Position numbers and translations under genes: made by a program. DNA of 9,679 nucleotides from DATARH01 sp035935235 (lineage in GTDB: Bacteria; Pseudomonadota; Alphaproteobacteria; ATCC43930; CGMCC-115725), in NCBI GenBank assembly GCA_035935235.1, contig DASYXG010000026.1, forward strand, positions 1 to 9,679. Direction: 5' to 3'. A model generated the notes under the pieces. That model saw nothing but the letters and a program-made list of their open reading frames with translations. It ran no database searches and was not told the origin of the DNA. Shown piece after piece: positions 1 through 5,311 of the stretch (its first letter is position 1; each line of letters opens with the position of its first letter).

Positions 1-407
1 TCCCACCAGGGGTGGAAGTCGCGGCCGAGGTCCACTCGGTCCCGGCGGATATCTCTCACATCGCCAGCAATGTCGGCTCGATCTCTGGCGACTTGAGCGG
101 GAGTACCGAACCTCAGGTCGCGATCAAGCATTCGAAAGTCCTGTCGAACGTCAATCCGGTCGCGAAACAGATCGCGACGATCAGCCCGAATATCTCCGGC
201 AGGGAAGCCGCCCGGGAAGCCATTGAAGAAGCGAGGTCCGCCGAAGAAGCGCGACCCTCCGAGCCCACCTGGAAAGCCGGCGGCAAAGTGCGGCCCGTTG
301 AACCCAGCCGAAAACCCGCCACCGGGTCCCCAAGCATCCGCGTCTGGTGAGATCACCGCCATACCCAAGGCAGCGGCGACGAGGCCGATAATTGTCCTGC
401 ATGCCAT
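1..407 (-). CDS. Secreted Gly/Phe-rich protein with Arg/Asp repeat tail (3' end beyond window)
   Basis: This frame is open from an ATG at 407 to the window edge, giving 135 residues without a stop, so the C-terminus is missing. The start has a strong ribosome binding site (GGAGG, complement of 414-418, 6-nt spacer). Residues 1-25 look like a Sec signal peptide: Arg4, a hydrophobic stretch TIIGLVAAALGMAVI, then an ADA cleavage motif ending at residue 25. Residues 26 to about 75 are rich in Gly, Phe and Pro with recurring GG-F patterns. The rest is charged and helical-looking, with Arg/Asp units such as DRRD, RDRID, DRDL, RDRAD, RDIRRD and RDRVD, roughly heptad-spaced. Export to the periplasm or outside is inferred from the signal peptide. 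Arg/Asp-repeat secreted proteins of unknown function are common in proteobacteria, but I do not recognise a named family. The antisense frame on the plus strand is also open here but lacks comparable start signals. Confidence 0.72.
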   Translation of the reverse strand, partial: MACRTIIGLVAAALGMAVISPDADAWGPGGGFSAGFNGPHFAAGFPGGLGGSRFFGGPRFFNGFPGGFPAGDIRADRRDLFRDRIDVRQDFRMLDRDLRFGTPAQVARDRADIAGDVRDIRRDRVDLGRDFHPWW

Positions 408-448
408 GCGTTTCCTCCCTTTGGGGGTAAAAGGAGTAAAGCAGACCT

Positions 449-478
449 AGTGTACGAAACGGTGGCGTTTCCTGCTAA
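449..478 (-). promoter_or_regulatory. Possible promoter of the secreted-protein gene
   Basis: On the minus strand TTAGCA (complement of 473-478) is followed after 18 nt by TACACT (complement of 449-454), each matching 4 of 6 bases of the sigma70 consensus. It lies about 40 nt upstream of the ATG at 407. The match is weak. A perfect inverted repeat lies in the spacer, which would suit a repressor-controlled promoter, but that is inference. Confidence 0.28.
456..471. repeat. Perfect 6-bp inverted repeat, operator-like
   Basis: GAAACG and CGTTTC are separated by GTGG, forming a perfect 6-bp dyad. It sits between the candidate -10 and -35 boxes of the secreted-protein gene on the minus strand. 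The dyad is directly visible. A role as a regulator binding site is only suggested by its position. Confidence 0.45.
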
Positions 479-526
479 TCGAGATTTCGTGATCGCTCGG
501 CGTCACGACCCAGGCGAGGACCGCCC

Positions 527-661
527 TTGCTCGAACTTTGGGAGCGGCGCGTTGATCTGACCTATCAGCTTCACCTGATCAGAGCGTACCGCGTGCCCAA
601 GAGGGCCGCCGAGCTGAACCGTCACATCGCCGAGATTAATGCGCGCCTGATGCGAGCGTAA
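527..661 (+). CDS. Possible 44-residue small protein, TTG start
   Basis: The frame runs from TTG at 527 to TAA at 659-661, preceded by a GAGGA-type ribosome binding site near 515-520 with about 6-7 nt spacing. The peptide begins MLELWERRVDLTYQLHLIRA and continues through a YRVPKRAAEL segment to an amphipathic helix ending INARLMRA, so it reads as two basic amphipathic helices joined by a short turn. Its composition resembles real protein rather than antisense noise, and it sits in an otherwise empty interval. There is no ATG or GTG start in frame, so it could also be the remnant of a longer gene. I recognise no family. The stop codon forms the loop of a 6-bp hairpin (653-667). Confidence 0.38.
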   Translation: MLELWERRVDLTYQLHLIRAYRVPKRAAELNRHIAEINARLMRA

Positions 662-667
662 CGCTCG
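653..667. repeat. Hairpin with the small ORF's stop codon as its loop
   Basis: CGAGCG and CGCTCG form a perfect 6-bp GC-rich stem around a 3-nt loop TAA, which is the stop codon of the candidate small ORF. No T-tract follows on either strand, so it is not a typical intrinsic terminator. It may stabilise a transcript 3' end or be coincidental. Confidence 0.35.
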
Positions 668-736
668 GCGCGAAAAACCGCGGCGCCTGTCGCCCAGTCA
701 GCGCGGCGAGGCGTCGTCGGTTGAGCTCGAGGGGGC

Positions 737-789
737 AAACGTTTGTGCACGAAGGTGCACGTTTATATATTACACAGAAATTACACAGA
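737..789. repeat. AT-rich patch with nested palindromes and a tandem repeat
   Basis: Three elements are packed together. The palindrome AAACGTTT is at 737-744. Two copies of GTGCAC, at 745-750 and 755-760, can pair as a stem with loop GAAG, and GTTT follows at 761-764. A direct repeat ATTACACAGA is at 769-778 and 780-789, with an 11-nt period close to one DNA helical turn. The surrounding 730-825 is clearly more AT-rich than the rest of the window. The patch lies just beyond the 3' end of the tRNA-Glu gene on the minus strand. It could be a weak terminator for the tRNA, a protein-binding site, or a scar of past integration at the tRNA; the sequence does not decide between these. Confidence 0.45.
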
Positions 790-824
790 CCTTCGGCTCG
801 CTGCCTCTATTATCTTGATTTAAT

Positions 825-900
825 TGGCGTCCCCTACCGGATTCGAACCGGTGTTGCCGCCGTGAGAGGGCGGTGTCCTAGGCCTCTAGACGAAGGGGAC
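825..900 (-). tRNA. tRNA-Glu (anticodon CTC), CCA encoded
   Basis: Read on the minus strand this gives a complete cloverleaf. The acceptor stem is GTCCCCT pairing with AGGGGAC, followed by discriminator G and an encoded CCA. The D arm has the loop typical of bacterial tRNA-Glu (AGAGGCCT). The anticodon stem CCGCC/GGCGG encloses the 7-nt loop CTCTCAC, so the anticodon is CTC (complement of 864-866) and reads GAG codons. The T stem ACCGG/CCGGT holds the loop TTCGAAT. Total length is 76 nt including CCA. A promoter lies directly upstream, so the gene is probably transcribed independently. GAG is a major Glu codon in GC-rich genomes, which fits a dedicated CTC isoacceptor. Confidence 0.96.
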
Positions 901-914
901 GCAGAGGCTCCGGT

Positions 915-943
915 TAGATAGCGGTTGGGCGCGCCGCGATCAA
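915..943 (-). promoter_or_regulatory. Sigma70-type promoter of tRNA-Glu
   Basis: On the minus strand TTGATC (complement of 938-943) and TATCTA (complement of 915-920) are separated by exactly 17 nt. The -10 box ends 14 nt before the first base of the mature tRNA, which leaves a leader of only about 7-8 nt. The boxes match the consensus at 4 of 6 (-35) and 4 of 6 (-10) positions, and placement and spacing are ideal for a stable-RNA promoter. Confidence 0.6.
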
Positions 944-948
944 GCGCC

Positions 949-964
949 GCCCGTCTTTCCGGGC
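949..964 (-). terminator. Hairpin at the end of yajQ (weak terminator candidate)
   Basis: GCCCG and CGGGC form a perfect 5-bp stem around a 6-nt loop, directly after the yajQ stop codon and sharing its last base. No T-run follows; instead the -35 box of the tRNA-Glu promoter begins within a few bases. It could slow or end yajQ transcription ahead of the tRNA promoter, but it lacks the uridine tract of a classical intrinsic terminator. Confidence 0.3.
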
Positions 965-1449
965 TAATCGCGAAAGTTCAGGTATTGCAGCGGCTGTTCG
1001 ACCTTGAGCCCGCGCAGCACCGTGATCGCCGCTTGAAGGTCATCGCGTTTCTTGCCGGTCACGCGCAGCTCGGCGCCCTGGATCGCCACCTGGACCTTCA
1101 ATTTGCTGTCCTTGACAGCGCGCACCAGCTTGCGCGCCAGCTCGACATCGACCCCTTGGCGCAGCGTGATCGATTGGCGGATCGTATTGCCGCTCGCTTT
1201 TTCCGGCGGTTTGAAGTCGAGCGCACCGGAATCGACCTTGCGCCGGGTGAGGTGCACCTTCAGCAACTCGTGCATCTGCCGCAGCTTGAGATCGTCGTCA
1301 GCGACGAGATTGATCGCGCCCTCTTCGCGTTTCACCTGGCATTTGCTGCCCTTGAAATCGAAACGCGTGGCGATCTCGCGGTCGATCCCGGCGATCGCAT
1401 TGTCGACCTCGGCGAGGTCGAGGCGGGAGACGATATCGAAGCTCGGCAT
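964..1449 (-). CDS. yajQ: YajQ-family nucleotide-binding protein
   Basis: The 161-residue product is a full-length YajQ (DUF520) protein. It begins MPSFDIVSRLDLAEVDNAI and contains the family blocks RFDFKGSKC, a DDLKLRQ segment and LDFKPPEKASGNTIRQ, ending with QYLNFRD. The family folds as two ferredoxin-like/RRM-like domains, binds nucleotides or RNA in the cytosol, and in Xanthomonas a member was reported as a cyclic-di-GMP effector; its role here is unknown. An upstream in-frame ATG at 1524 would overlap the epimerase gene and add 25 unrelated residues. The ATG at 1449 fits the family N-terminus and has GAAGG six nt upstream, so I use it. It lies 58 nt downstream of the epimerase on the same strand, so co-transcription is possible. 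Confidence 0.95.
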   Translation of the reverse strand: MPSFDIVSRLDLAEVDNAIAGIDREIATRFDFKGSKCQVKREEGAINLVADDDLKLRQMHELLKVHLTRRKVDSGALDFKPPEKASGNTIRQSITLRQGVDVELARKLVRAVKDSKLKVQVAIQGAELRVTGKKRDDLQAAITVLRGLKVEQPLQYLNFRD

Positions 1450-1507
1450 TCGGCAGCCTTCAGGCGTGAAAACTTGGCCCTGCGATATAGGACGGGTTTG
1501 CGCCGAT

Positions 1508-2443
1508 TTACAGTCGCTTGGCAAAGGCGCGCGCGGTTTCCGCGAGGGCGAACGGGACGCCGACAGCGAATTTCCATCCCATCAAAGTGCGGGTCGACGA
1601 ATCGTCGACCTGAAGTGAAAGAGTCAGCGATGACATTTTCAGCCCGATCCCGGGCAGCGCGCGCAACGCCGAGAACAGCATGTTGGGCACGGGGAACAAG
1701 CGCGCTCTCTTTCCGAGGCCCGCCGCCAGCGCTTCGATCAATTGCGGCGTCGACAGGTCAAAGCCGTCGCGCGCCAGAAGGATTTGCCCAGCCGCGGCCG
1801 GATGGGTCGCGGCGAGCGCGATCAAGTCGACGAGATTGTCGCGGGCGATCAGGCTGCGGCAGTTGTCGATCGCGGCGAAAGGCAGCGGCAGCCCGCTCCC
1901 CGCCAGCCGCATCAGCGTCGCAAAATTCGCCTTTACCCCGGGTCCGTAAACCAGCGGCGGGCGGATGATGACGAGCTCCAACCCAGCTCCCCGAGCAGCC
2001 TCGCTCGCCGCCGTTTCGCTTGCCAGTTTGGCCCGGCCATAAGCGTCTACCGGGCGCGGTTCATGGTCGAAGCGGAAGGGACGATGTGGCTCGGTCGTCT
2101 CGCCCATCGCCTTGATCGAGCTCAACAGCACCAGGCGCTTCGCCCCGGCGGCTGCGGCGGCGTGGGCGAGTGTGGCGGTCGCTTCAGGCTCCTCGGCGAG
2201 CGTTTTCGCGTCGGGTCCCGCATGGGCGCGCTGGGCGAGGTGGATGACGACTTCGATGTCGCGCAGCGCCGCGGACCAATCGGTTCCTGGGCCGATAGCG
2301 CCGAGTACCCTCGGCTCCGTATCCGCGGGCGTTTGCCTGGGGCGGCGCAACCCGGCAACGACATCATGCCCGCGCGCGGCGAGTGCCGGGCATAGCCCCG
2401 TACCGATAAAGCCGGCCGCGCCGGTGACCAGGATGCGCGCCAC
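1508..2443 (-). CDS. NAD-dependent epimerase/dehydratase (extended SDR), probably nucleotide-sugar
   Basis: The 311-residue protein has the extended short-chain dehydrogenase/reductase layout. An N-terminal Rossmann motif GAAGFIG is at residues 8-14. The active-site region LLSS is at about 106-109, and catalytic Y135 and K139 are in YGRAK. The substrate-side block RPPLVYGPG starts near residue 161. The nearest familiar group is the WcaG/GalE-like epimerases of polysaccharide and O-antigen loci, which invert or oxidise sugar carbons of UDP- or lipid-linked sugars with bound NAD. The exact substrate cannot be told. The start is GTG at 2443, directly before ARILVTGAAG as expected for the fold; its ribosome binding site is weak. 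A glycosyltransferase diverges 64 nt away, supporting a surface-polysaccharide role. Confidence 0.88.
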   Translation of the reverse strand: MARILVTGAAGFIGTGLCPALAARGHDVVAGLRRPRQTPADTEPRVLGAIGPGTDWSAALRDIEVVIHLAQRAHAGPDAKTLAEEPEATATLAHAAAAAGAKRLVLLSSIKAMGETTEPHRPFRFDHEPRPVDAYGRAKLASETAASEAARGAGLELVIIRPPLVYGPGVKANFATLMRLAGSGLPLPFAAIDNCRSLIARDNLVDLIALAATHPAAAGQILLARDGFDLSTPQLIEALAAGLGKRARLFPVPNMLFSALRALPGIGLKMSSLTLSLQVDDSSTRTLMGWKFAVGVPFALAETARAFAKRL

Positions 2444-2494
2444 GATTTTCGTCCGCTTCAGCTAATTCTCTCGGCGATCGCGCGGTGTTGCATT

Positions 2495-2502
2495 AAGGGA
2501 GG
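2495..2502 (+). promoter_or_regulatory. Ribosome binding site fixing the TTG start of the glycosyltransferase
   Basis: AAGGGAGG is a near-perfect Shine-Dalgarno sequence 5 nt before the TTG at 2508. It supports this non-ATG start over downstream codons. Confidence 0.7.
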
Positions 2503-2507
2503 CGCGA

Positions 2508-3668
2508 TTGCAACCCAACGCTGTTGGCACTCGCCGCGTGGCCCCGCCCAAGCTGCTCTTCCTGGTCACCGAAGATTGGTATTTCTGCTCGCACCGGCTG
2601 CCGGTGGCGCGGGCGGCGCGCGATGCCGGTTTCGCGGTGGCGGTCGCGACGCGGGTCCGCGAGCATGGCGAGGCGATCCAGGCGGAGGGCTTCTCACTGC
2701 ATCCGCTCCGCTGGCGTCGGCGTGGCAGCGGAGTCCTGGGTCATCTGCGCGCTCTATCGGAGATCGTCTCGCTCTACCGGGCCGAGAAGCCCGACCTCCT
2801 CTACCATGTTGCGCTAAAGCCGGTGCTGTTCGGCGGCATCGCCGCGCGCTTGGCATTTCGCGCCGGCAGGCGGCCAGCGCTGGTGTCGGCGGTGATGGGT
2901 CTTGGTGCTAGCGCGAAGACTGGGTGGGCGCGGCGAACGCTCGGCGCCGCGCTGCGCTATGCCGCTGCCGCCGGCGCCATCGTCGTGCAGAATCCGGAAG
3001 ACCGGAGCGCACTCGTTGGTTTCGGCCTTAACCCCATGCGCATTGCGCTGATCAGCGGCTCCGGGGTCGATACGGTGCATTTCACCGCGCTGCCGCAGCC
3101 GCTGGAGGAGCCCGTTACCGTCGCGCTGGTCGGTCGCATGTTGAAGAGCAAGGGGGTTCTCGATGCCGCATCGGCGATCCGCAAACTCCGGGCGGAAGGA
3201 GAGGCCGTCGAACTGCTTCTCGCCGGGACGCCCGATTCCGACAGCGGCGATTCTTTGAGCGAAGCCGAGATGCGAGAGTTGGCGGGTGCGCCGGGGGTCG
3301 AATGGCTTGGCTATGTTCGGGACGTACGCGAGGTGTGGCGGCGCGCGGCGATCGCGGTGTTGCCGTCGAGCTATGGTGAGGGGGTGCCGAAATCGCTGCT
3401 GGAAGCCGCGTCCTGCGCCAGGCCGATCGTCGCCACCGATATGCCGGGCTGCCGCCAAGTGGTGGCGCCCGGCGTGACTGGTCTGCTGGTGCCGCCAAAT
3501 GACGAGCCGGCGCTGGTGCGGGCGATCGGGATGCTCGCCGGCGATCCCCAGCTTCGCCGGCGCATGGGCGAGGCCGGGCGCGCCAAAATCTGCGCCGAGT
3601 TCGCCGACGAGATGGTCGCCGACGCGACCCTGGCAGTCTGCCAAGCCGAGTTAGAGCGGCGCCGATGA
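2508..3668 (+). CDS. Family 4 glycosyltransferase (GT-B fold)
   Basis: The 386-residue protein has the two-domain GT-B layout. The N-terminal half, from KLLFLVTEDWYFCSHRLP (residues 15-32), is the acceptor domain and resembles glycosyltransferases of O-antigen and capsule clusters. The C-terminal donor domain starts near VALVGRMLKSKGV (R210, K213/K215 in the usual phosphate-binding region). It carries the EX7E signature of GT4 retaining enzymes (E291 and E299, in SYGEGVPKSLLEA), followed by the typical PIVATDMPGCRQVV and GLLVPP blocks. It probably transfers a sugar from a nucleotide donor to a lipid-linked or surface glycan at the cytoplasmic face of the membrane. The start is TTG with a strong ribosome binding site. 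The divergent epimerase gene is a plausible partner supplying the sugar donor. Donor and acceptor cannot be named from the sequence. Confidence 0.92.
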   Translation: MQPNAVGTRRVAPPKLLFLVTEDWYFCSHRLPVARAARDAGFAVAVATRVREHGEAIQAEGFSLHPLRWRRRGSGVLGHLRALSEIVSLYRAEKPDLLYHVALKPVLFGGIAARLAFRAGRRPALVSAVMGLGASAKTGWARRTLGAALRYAAAAGAIVVQNPEDRSALVGFGLNPMRIALISGSGVDTVHFTALPQPLEEPVTVALVGRMLKSKGVLDAASAIRKLRAEGEAVELLLAGTPDSDSGDSLSEAEMRELAGAPGVEWLGYVRDVREVWRRAAIAVLPSSYGEGVPKSLLEAASCARPIVATDMPGCRQVVAPGVTGLLVPPNDEPALVRAIGMLAGDPQLRRRMGEAGRAKICAEFADEMVADATLAVCQAELERRR

Positions 3669-4033
3669 TCCGGCTGTGGCTTTTCGTCGCCGGGGTCGGC
3701 GGCATGGCCTCGGTCATCGCTGGTGCGGCGGCGGCGCATCTCGCAGACGACCCCGCCACGGCGACGCTGCTTGCCAATGGCGCGCTTTACGGGATGATCC
3801 ACTCCGCCGCGCTGATCGCGGTAATCGCGTTGGCGCAAGGCCGCGAGCCGCGGCGTGGCGCCGCCTTTCTTGCCGGGCTGTTCTTCTCGCTCGGCATCGT
3901 CCTGTTCAGCCTGGCGCAGTTCGCGCACGCGCTGACCGGATTGCGGCAATTTGCTTGGGCCGTCCCGGTCGGCGGCACCGCGTTTATTTTCGGCTGGGCC
4001 GCACTGGCGATTCTTGCCTTCCGCCGACGTTGA
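3665..4033 (+). CDS. DUF423 family small integral membrane protein
   Basis: The 122-residue protein matches the DUF423 (YgdD-like) pattern. There are four hydrophobic segments, roughly at 3-25, 42-58, 66-88 and 96-118, with LYGMIHSAAL near residue 41, GLFFSLGIVLFS near 70 and VPVGGTAFIFGWAAL near 100. The family is found across proteobacteria and has no established biochemical function; location in the inner membrane is inferred from the hydrophobic segments. Its ATG overlaps the glycosyltransferase stop codon (ATGA), which implies translational coupling and one transcript. The association with a glycosyltransferase may be only positional. Confidence 0.9.
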   Translation: MIRLWLFVAGVGGMASVIAGAAAAHLADDPATATLLANGALYGMIHSAALIAVIALAQGREPRRGAAFLAGLFFSLGIVLFSLAQFAHALTGLRQFAWAVPVGGTAFIFGWAALAILAFRRR

Positions 4034-4092
4034 AGGTGTAAGGTCGGCTTGCGCTGGCAGGTTGCGCGACACGCCCATCAATTCGAGTTCCG

Positions 4093-5022
4093 ATGACGAC
4101 CCTGCTCTACACCCATCCTTCGTGCATCGAGCACGATCCTGGCCAGTATCACCCGGAAACGCCGGCGCGGCTCGAGGCGGTGTTGGCGGCGCTGGCGATG
4201 CCCGAATTCGCCGCGCTCGAGCGGCGCGAGGCCCCGGAAGCGGCGCTCGACGATCTGATCCGTGTCCACCCGCCGCGCTTTGTCGAGCGCCTGCTGGCCG
4301 CGGTACCGCAAGCAGGGCATGTCGGGATCGATGCCGACACCGTGATGTCGCCGGCCTCGGGCCAGGCGGCGCTGCGCGCGGTGGGCGCGGTGGCGGCGGC
4401 GGTCGATGCGGTGATTGGCGGCGAAGCGGAGAATGCCTTCTGCGCAGTGCGCCCGCCCGGCCATCACGCCGAGCCGAACCGGGCCATGGGGTTCTGTCTC
4501 TTCAACAACGTCGCCGTGGGTGCTCTGCGGGCCAAACAGGTGCACGGGCTCGGCCGCGTCGCGGTCGTCGATTTCGACGTCCACCACGGCAACGGCACAC
4601 AGGCCTGCTTCTGGGACGATGCTGACCTGTTCTACGGCTCGACCCATCAATCGCCGCTCTATCCCGGCACTGGCGCTTCCGGTGAAACCGGCGCCGCCAA
4701 CAACATCGTCAACGTGCCGCTGCCGCCGATGTCGGGGTCGATGCATTTCCGCAACGGGATGATGCGTGTGCTGCTGCCGGCGCTCGACGCCTTCCGGCCC
4801 GAGATGGTGCTGATTTCCGCCGGATTTGACGCCCATCGAAGCGATCCGCTCGCTCAACTGATGCTCGACGAGGCCGACTACACCTGGGCGACCGAGCAGC
4901 TTCTCGACATCGCTGGCCGTCATGCCGGTGGGCGGGTGGTCTCGACCCTCGAGGGCGGGTATGATCTTGCCGCGCTCGGCGCGAGCGCCGCCGCGCATGT
5001 CCGCGCGCTCATGTCGGCGTAA
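4093..5022 (+). CDS. Histone deacetylase-like amidohydrolase (HDAC / acetylpolyamine deacetylase superfamily)
   Basis: The 309-residue protein keeps the full zinc-hydrolase active site. RPPGHHAE (residues 120-127) gives the tandem histidines, and DFDVHHGNGTQ (160-170) gives zinc ligands D162 and H164. SAGFDAH (242-248) supplies the third ligand D246, and LEGGYD (286-291) the catalytic Tyr290. The opening HPSCIEHDPGQYHPETPARL is typical of bacterial class II HDAC-like proteins. It should remove acyl groups from amines: acetylated polyamines, acetyl-lysines or another small amide. The natural substrate cannot be assigned. The start ATG at 4093 has only a weak ribosome binding site. xseB follows 18 nt after the stop, and HDAC-like genes upstream of xseB-ispA-dxs are a recurring alphaproteobacterial arrangement, so it probably heads this operon. 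Confidence 0.94.
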   Translation: MTTLLYTHPSCIEHDPGQYHPETPARLEAVLAALAMPEFAALERREAPEAALDDLIRVHPPRFVERLLAAVPQAGHVGIDADTVMSPASGQAALRAVGAVAAAVDAVIGGEAENAFCAVRPPGHHAEPNRAMGFCLFNNVAVGALRAKQVHGLGRVAVVDFDVHHGNGTQACFWDDADLFYGSTHQSPLYPGTGASGETGAANNIVNVPLPPMSGSMHFRNGMMRVLLPALDAFRPEMVLISAGFDAHRSDPLAQLMLDEADYTWATEQLLDIAGRHAGGRVVSTLEGGYDLAALGASAAAHVRALMSA

Positions 5023-5040
5023 GCGGAGAGTGCAGGTCCG

Positions 5041-5292
5041 ATGAGCGAGTCCAACCTACCCGCTGACATTGCCGCGATGAGTTTCGAGGACGCGCTCGCC
5101 GAGCTCGAAGGGATCGTGCGTCGGCTGGAAGGCGGCCAGGTCAAGCTCGATGAGGCGATCCAATCCTACGAGCGCGGCGCGCAGCTCAAACGCCATTGCG
5201 AACAAAAACTCAATGAGGCACAGCAGCGGGTCGACCGCATTGTCATCGGAACCGATGGTGCGGTGACGGTCGAGCCGGCCAAGCTGGATTGA
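5041..5292 (+). CDS. xseB: Exodeoxyribonuclease VII small subunit
   Basis: The 83-residue protein has the XseB core: MSFEDALAELEGIVRRLEGG, then KLDEAIQSYERGAQLKRHCE and KLNEAQQRVDRI. This forms the two-helix coiled coil that packs several small subunits against one XseA large subunit. Exonuclease VII degrades single-stranded DNA from either end in the cytosol and acts in DNA repair; xseA is not in this window. A short N-terminal stretch (SESNLPADIAA) precedes the core, as is common in alphaproteobacteria. It sits between the HDAC-like gene and ispA, 19 nt upstream of the latter. The xseB-ispA pair is widely conserved in bacteria, although the functions are unrelated. Confidence 0.95.
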   Translation: MSESNLPADIAAMSFEDALAELEGIVRRLEGGQVKLDEAIQSYERGAQLKRHCEQKLNEAQQRVDRIVIGTDGAVTVEPAKLD

Positions 5293-5311
5293 AGGGGGGG
5301 ACGAGCGGATC

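Noticed and set aside
12..350. Plus-strand 112-residue ORF
   Set aside because: It is antisense to the secreted-protein gene, which has a strong ribosome binding site and a clear signal peptide; the plus frame has neither.
745..764. GTGCAC stem as an intrinsic terminator for tRNA-Glu
   Set aside because: It lies about 60 nt beyond the tRNA, and no T-tract follows on the minus strand, so I list it only as a repeat.
721..921. Plus-strand 66-residue ORF
   Set aside because: Most of it is a translation of the antisense of tRNA-Glu (the PYRIRTG-type segment), a familiar false gene.
1450..1524. N-terminal extension of yajQ from ATG 1524
   Set aside because: The extra 25 residues do not resemble the family, overlap the epimerase stop, and ATG 1449 has its own ribosome binding site.
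925..1968. 347-residue plus-strand ORF
   Set aside because: It runs antisense across yajQ and the epimerase, both of which have clear family motifs; it is a high-GC shadow frame.
2814..3644. 276-residue minus-strand ORF opposite the glycosyltransferase
   Set aside because: It is rich in Arg, His and Pro with no motifs and is opposite a well-supported GT4 gene.
3951..4625. 224-residue plus-strand ORF between the DUF423 and HDAC-like genes
   Set aside because: It is a frame-shifted shadow of the HDAC-like gene, rich in Arg/Gly/Ala and without recognisable domains.
4078..4998. 306-residue minus-strand ORF opposite the HDAC-like gene
   Set aside because: It is an antisense shadow; the plus frame keeps every zinc ligand and the catalytic Tyr.
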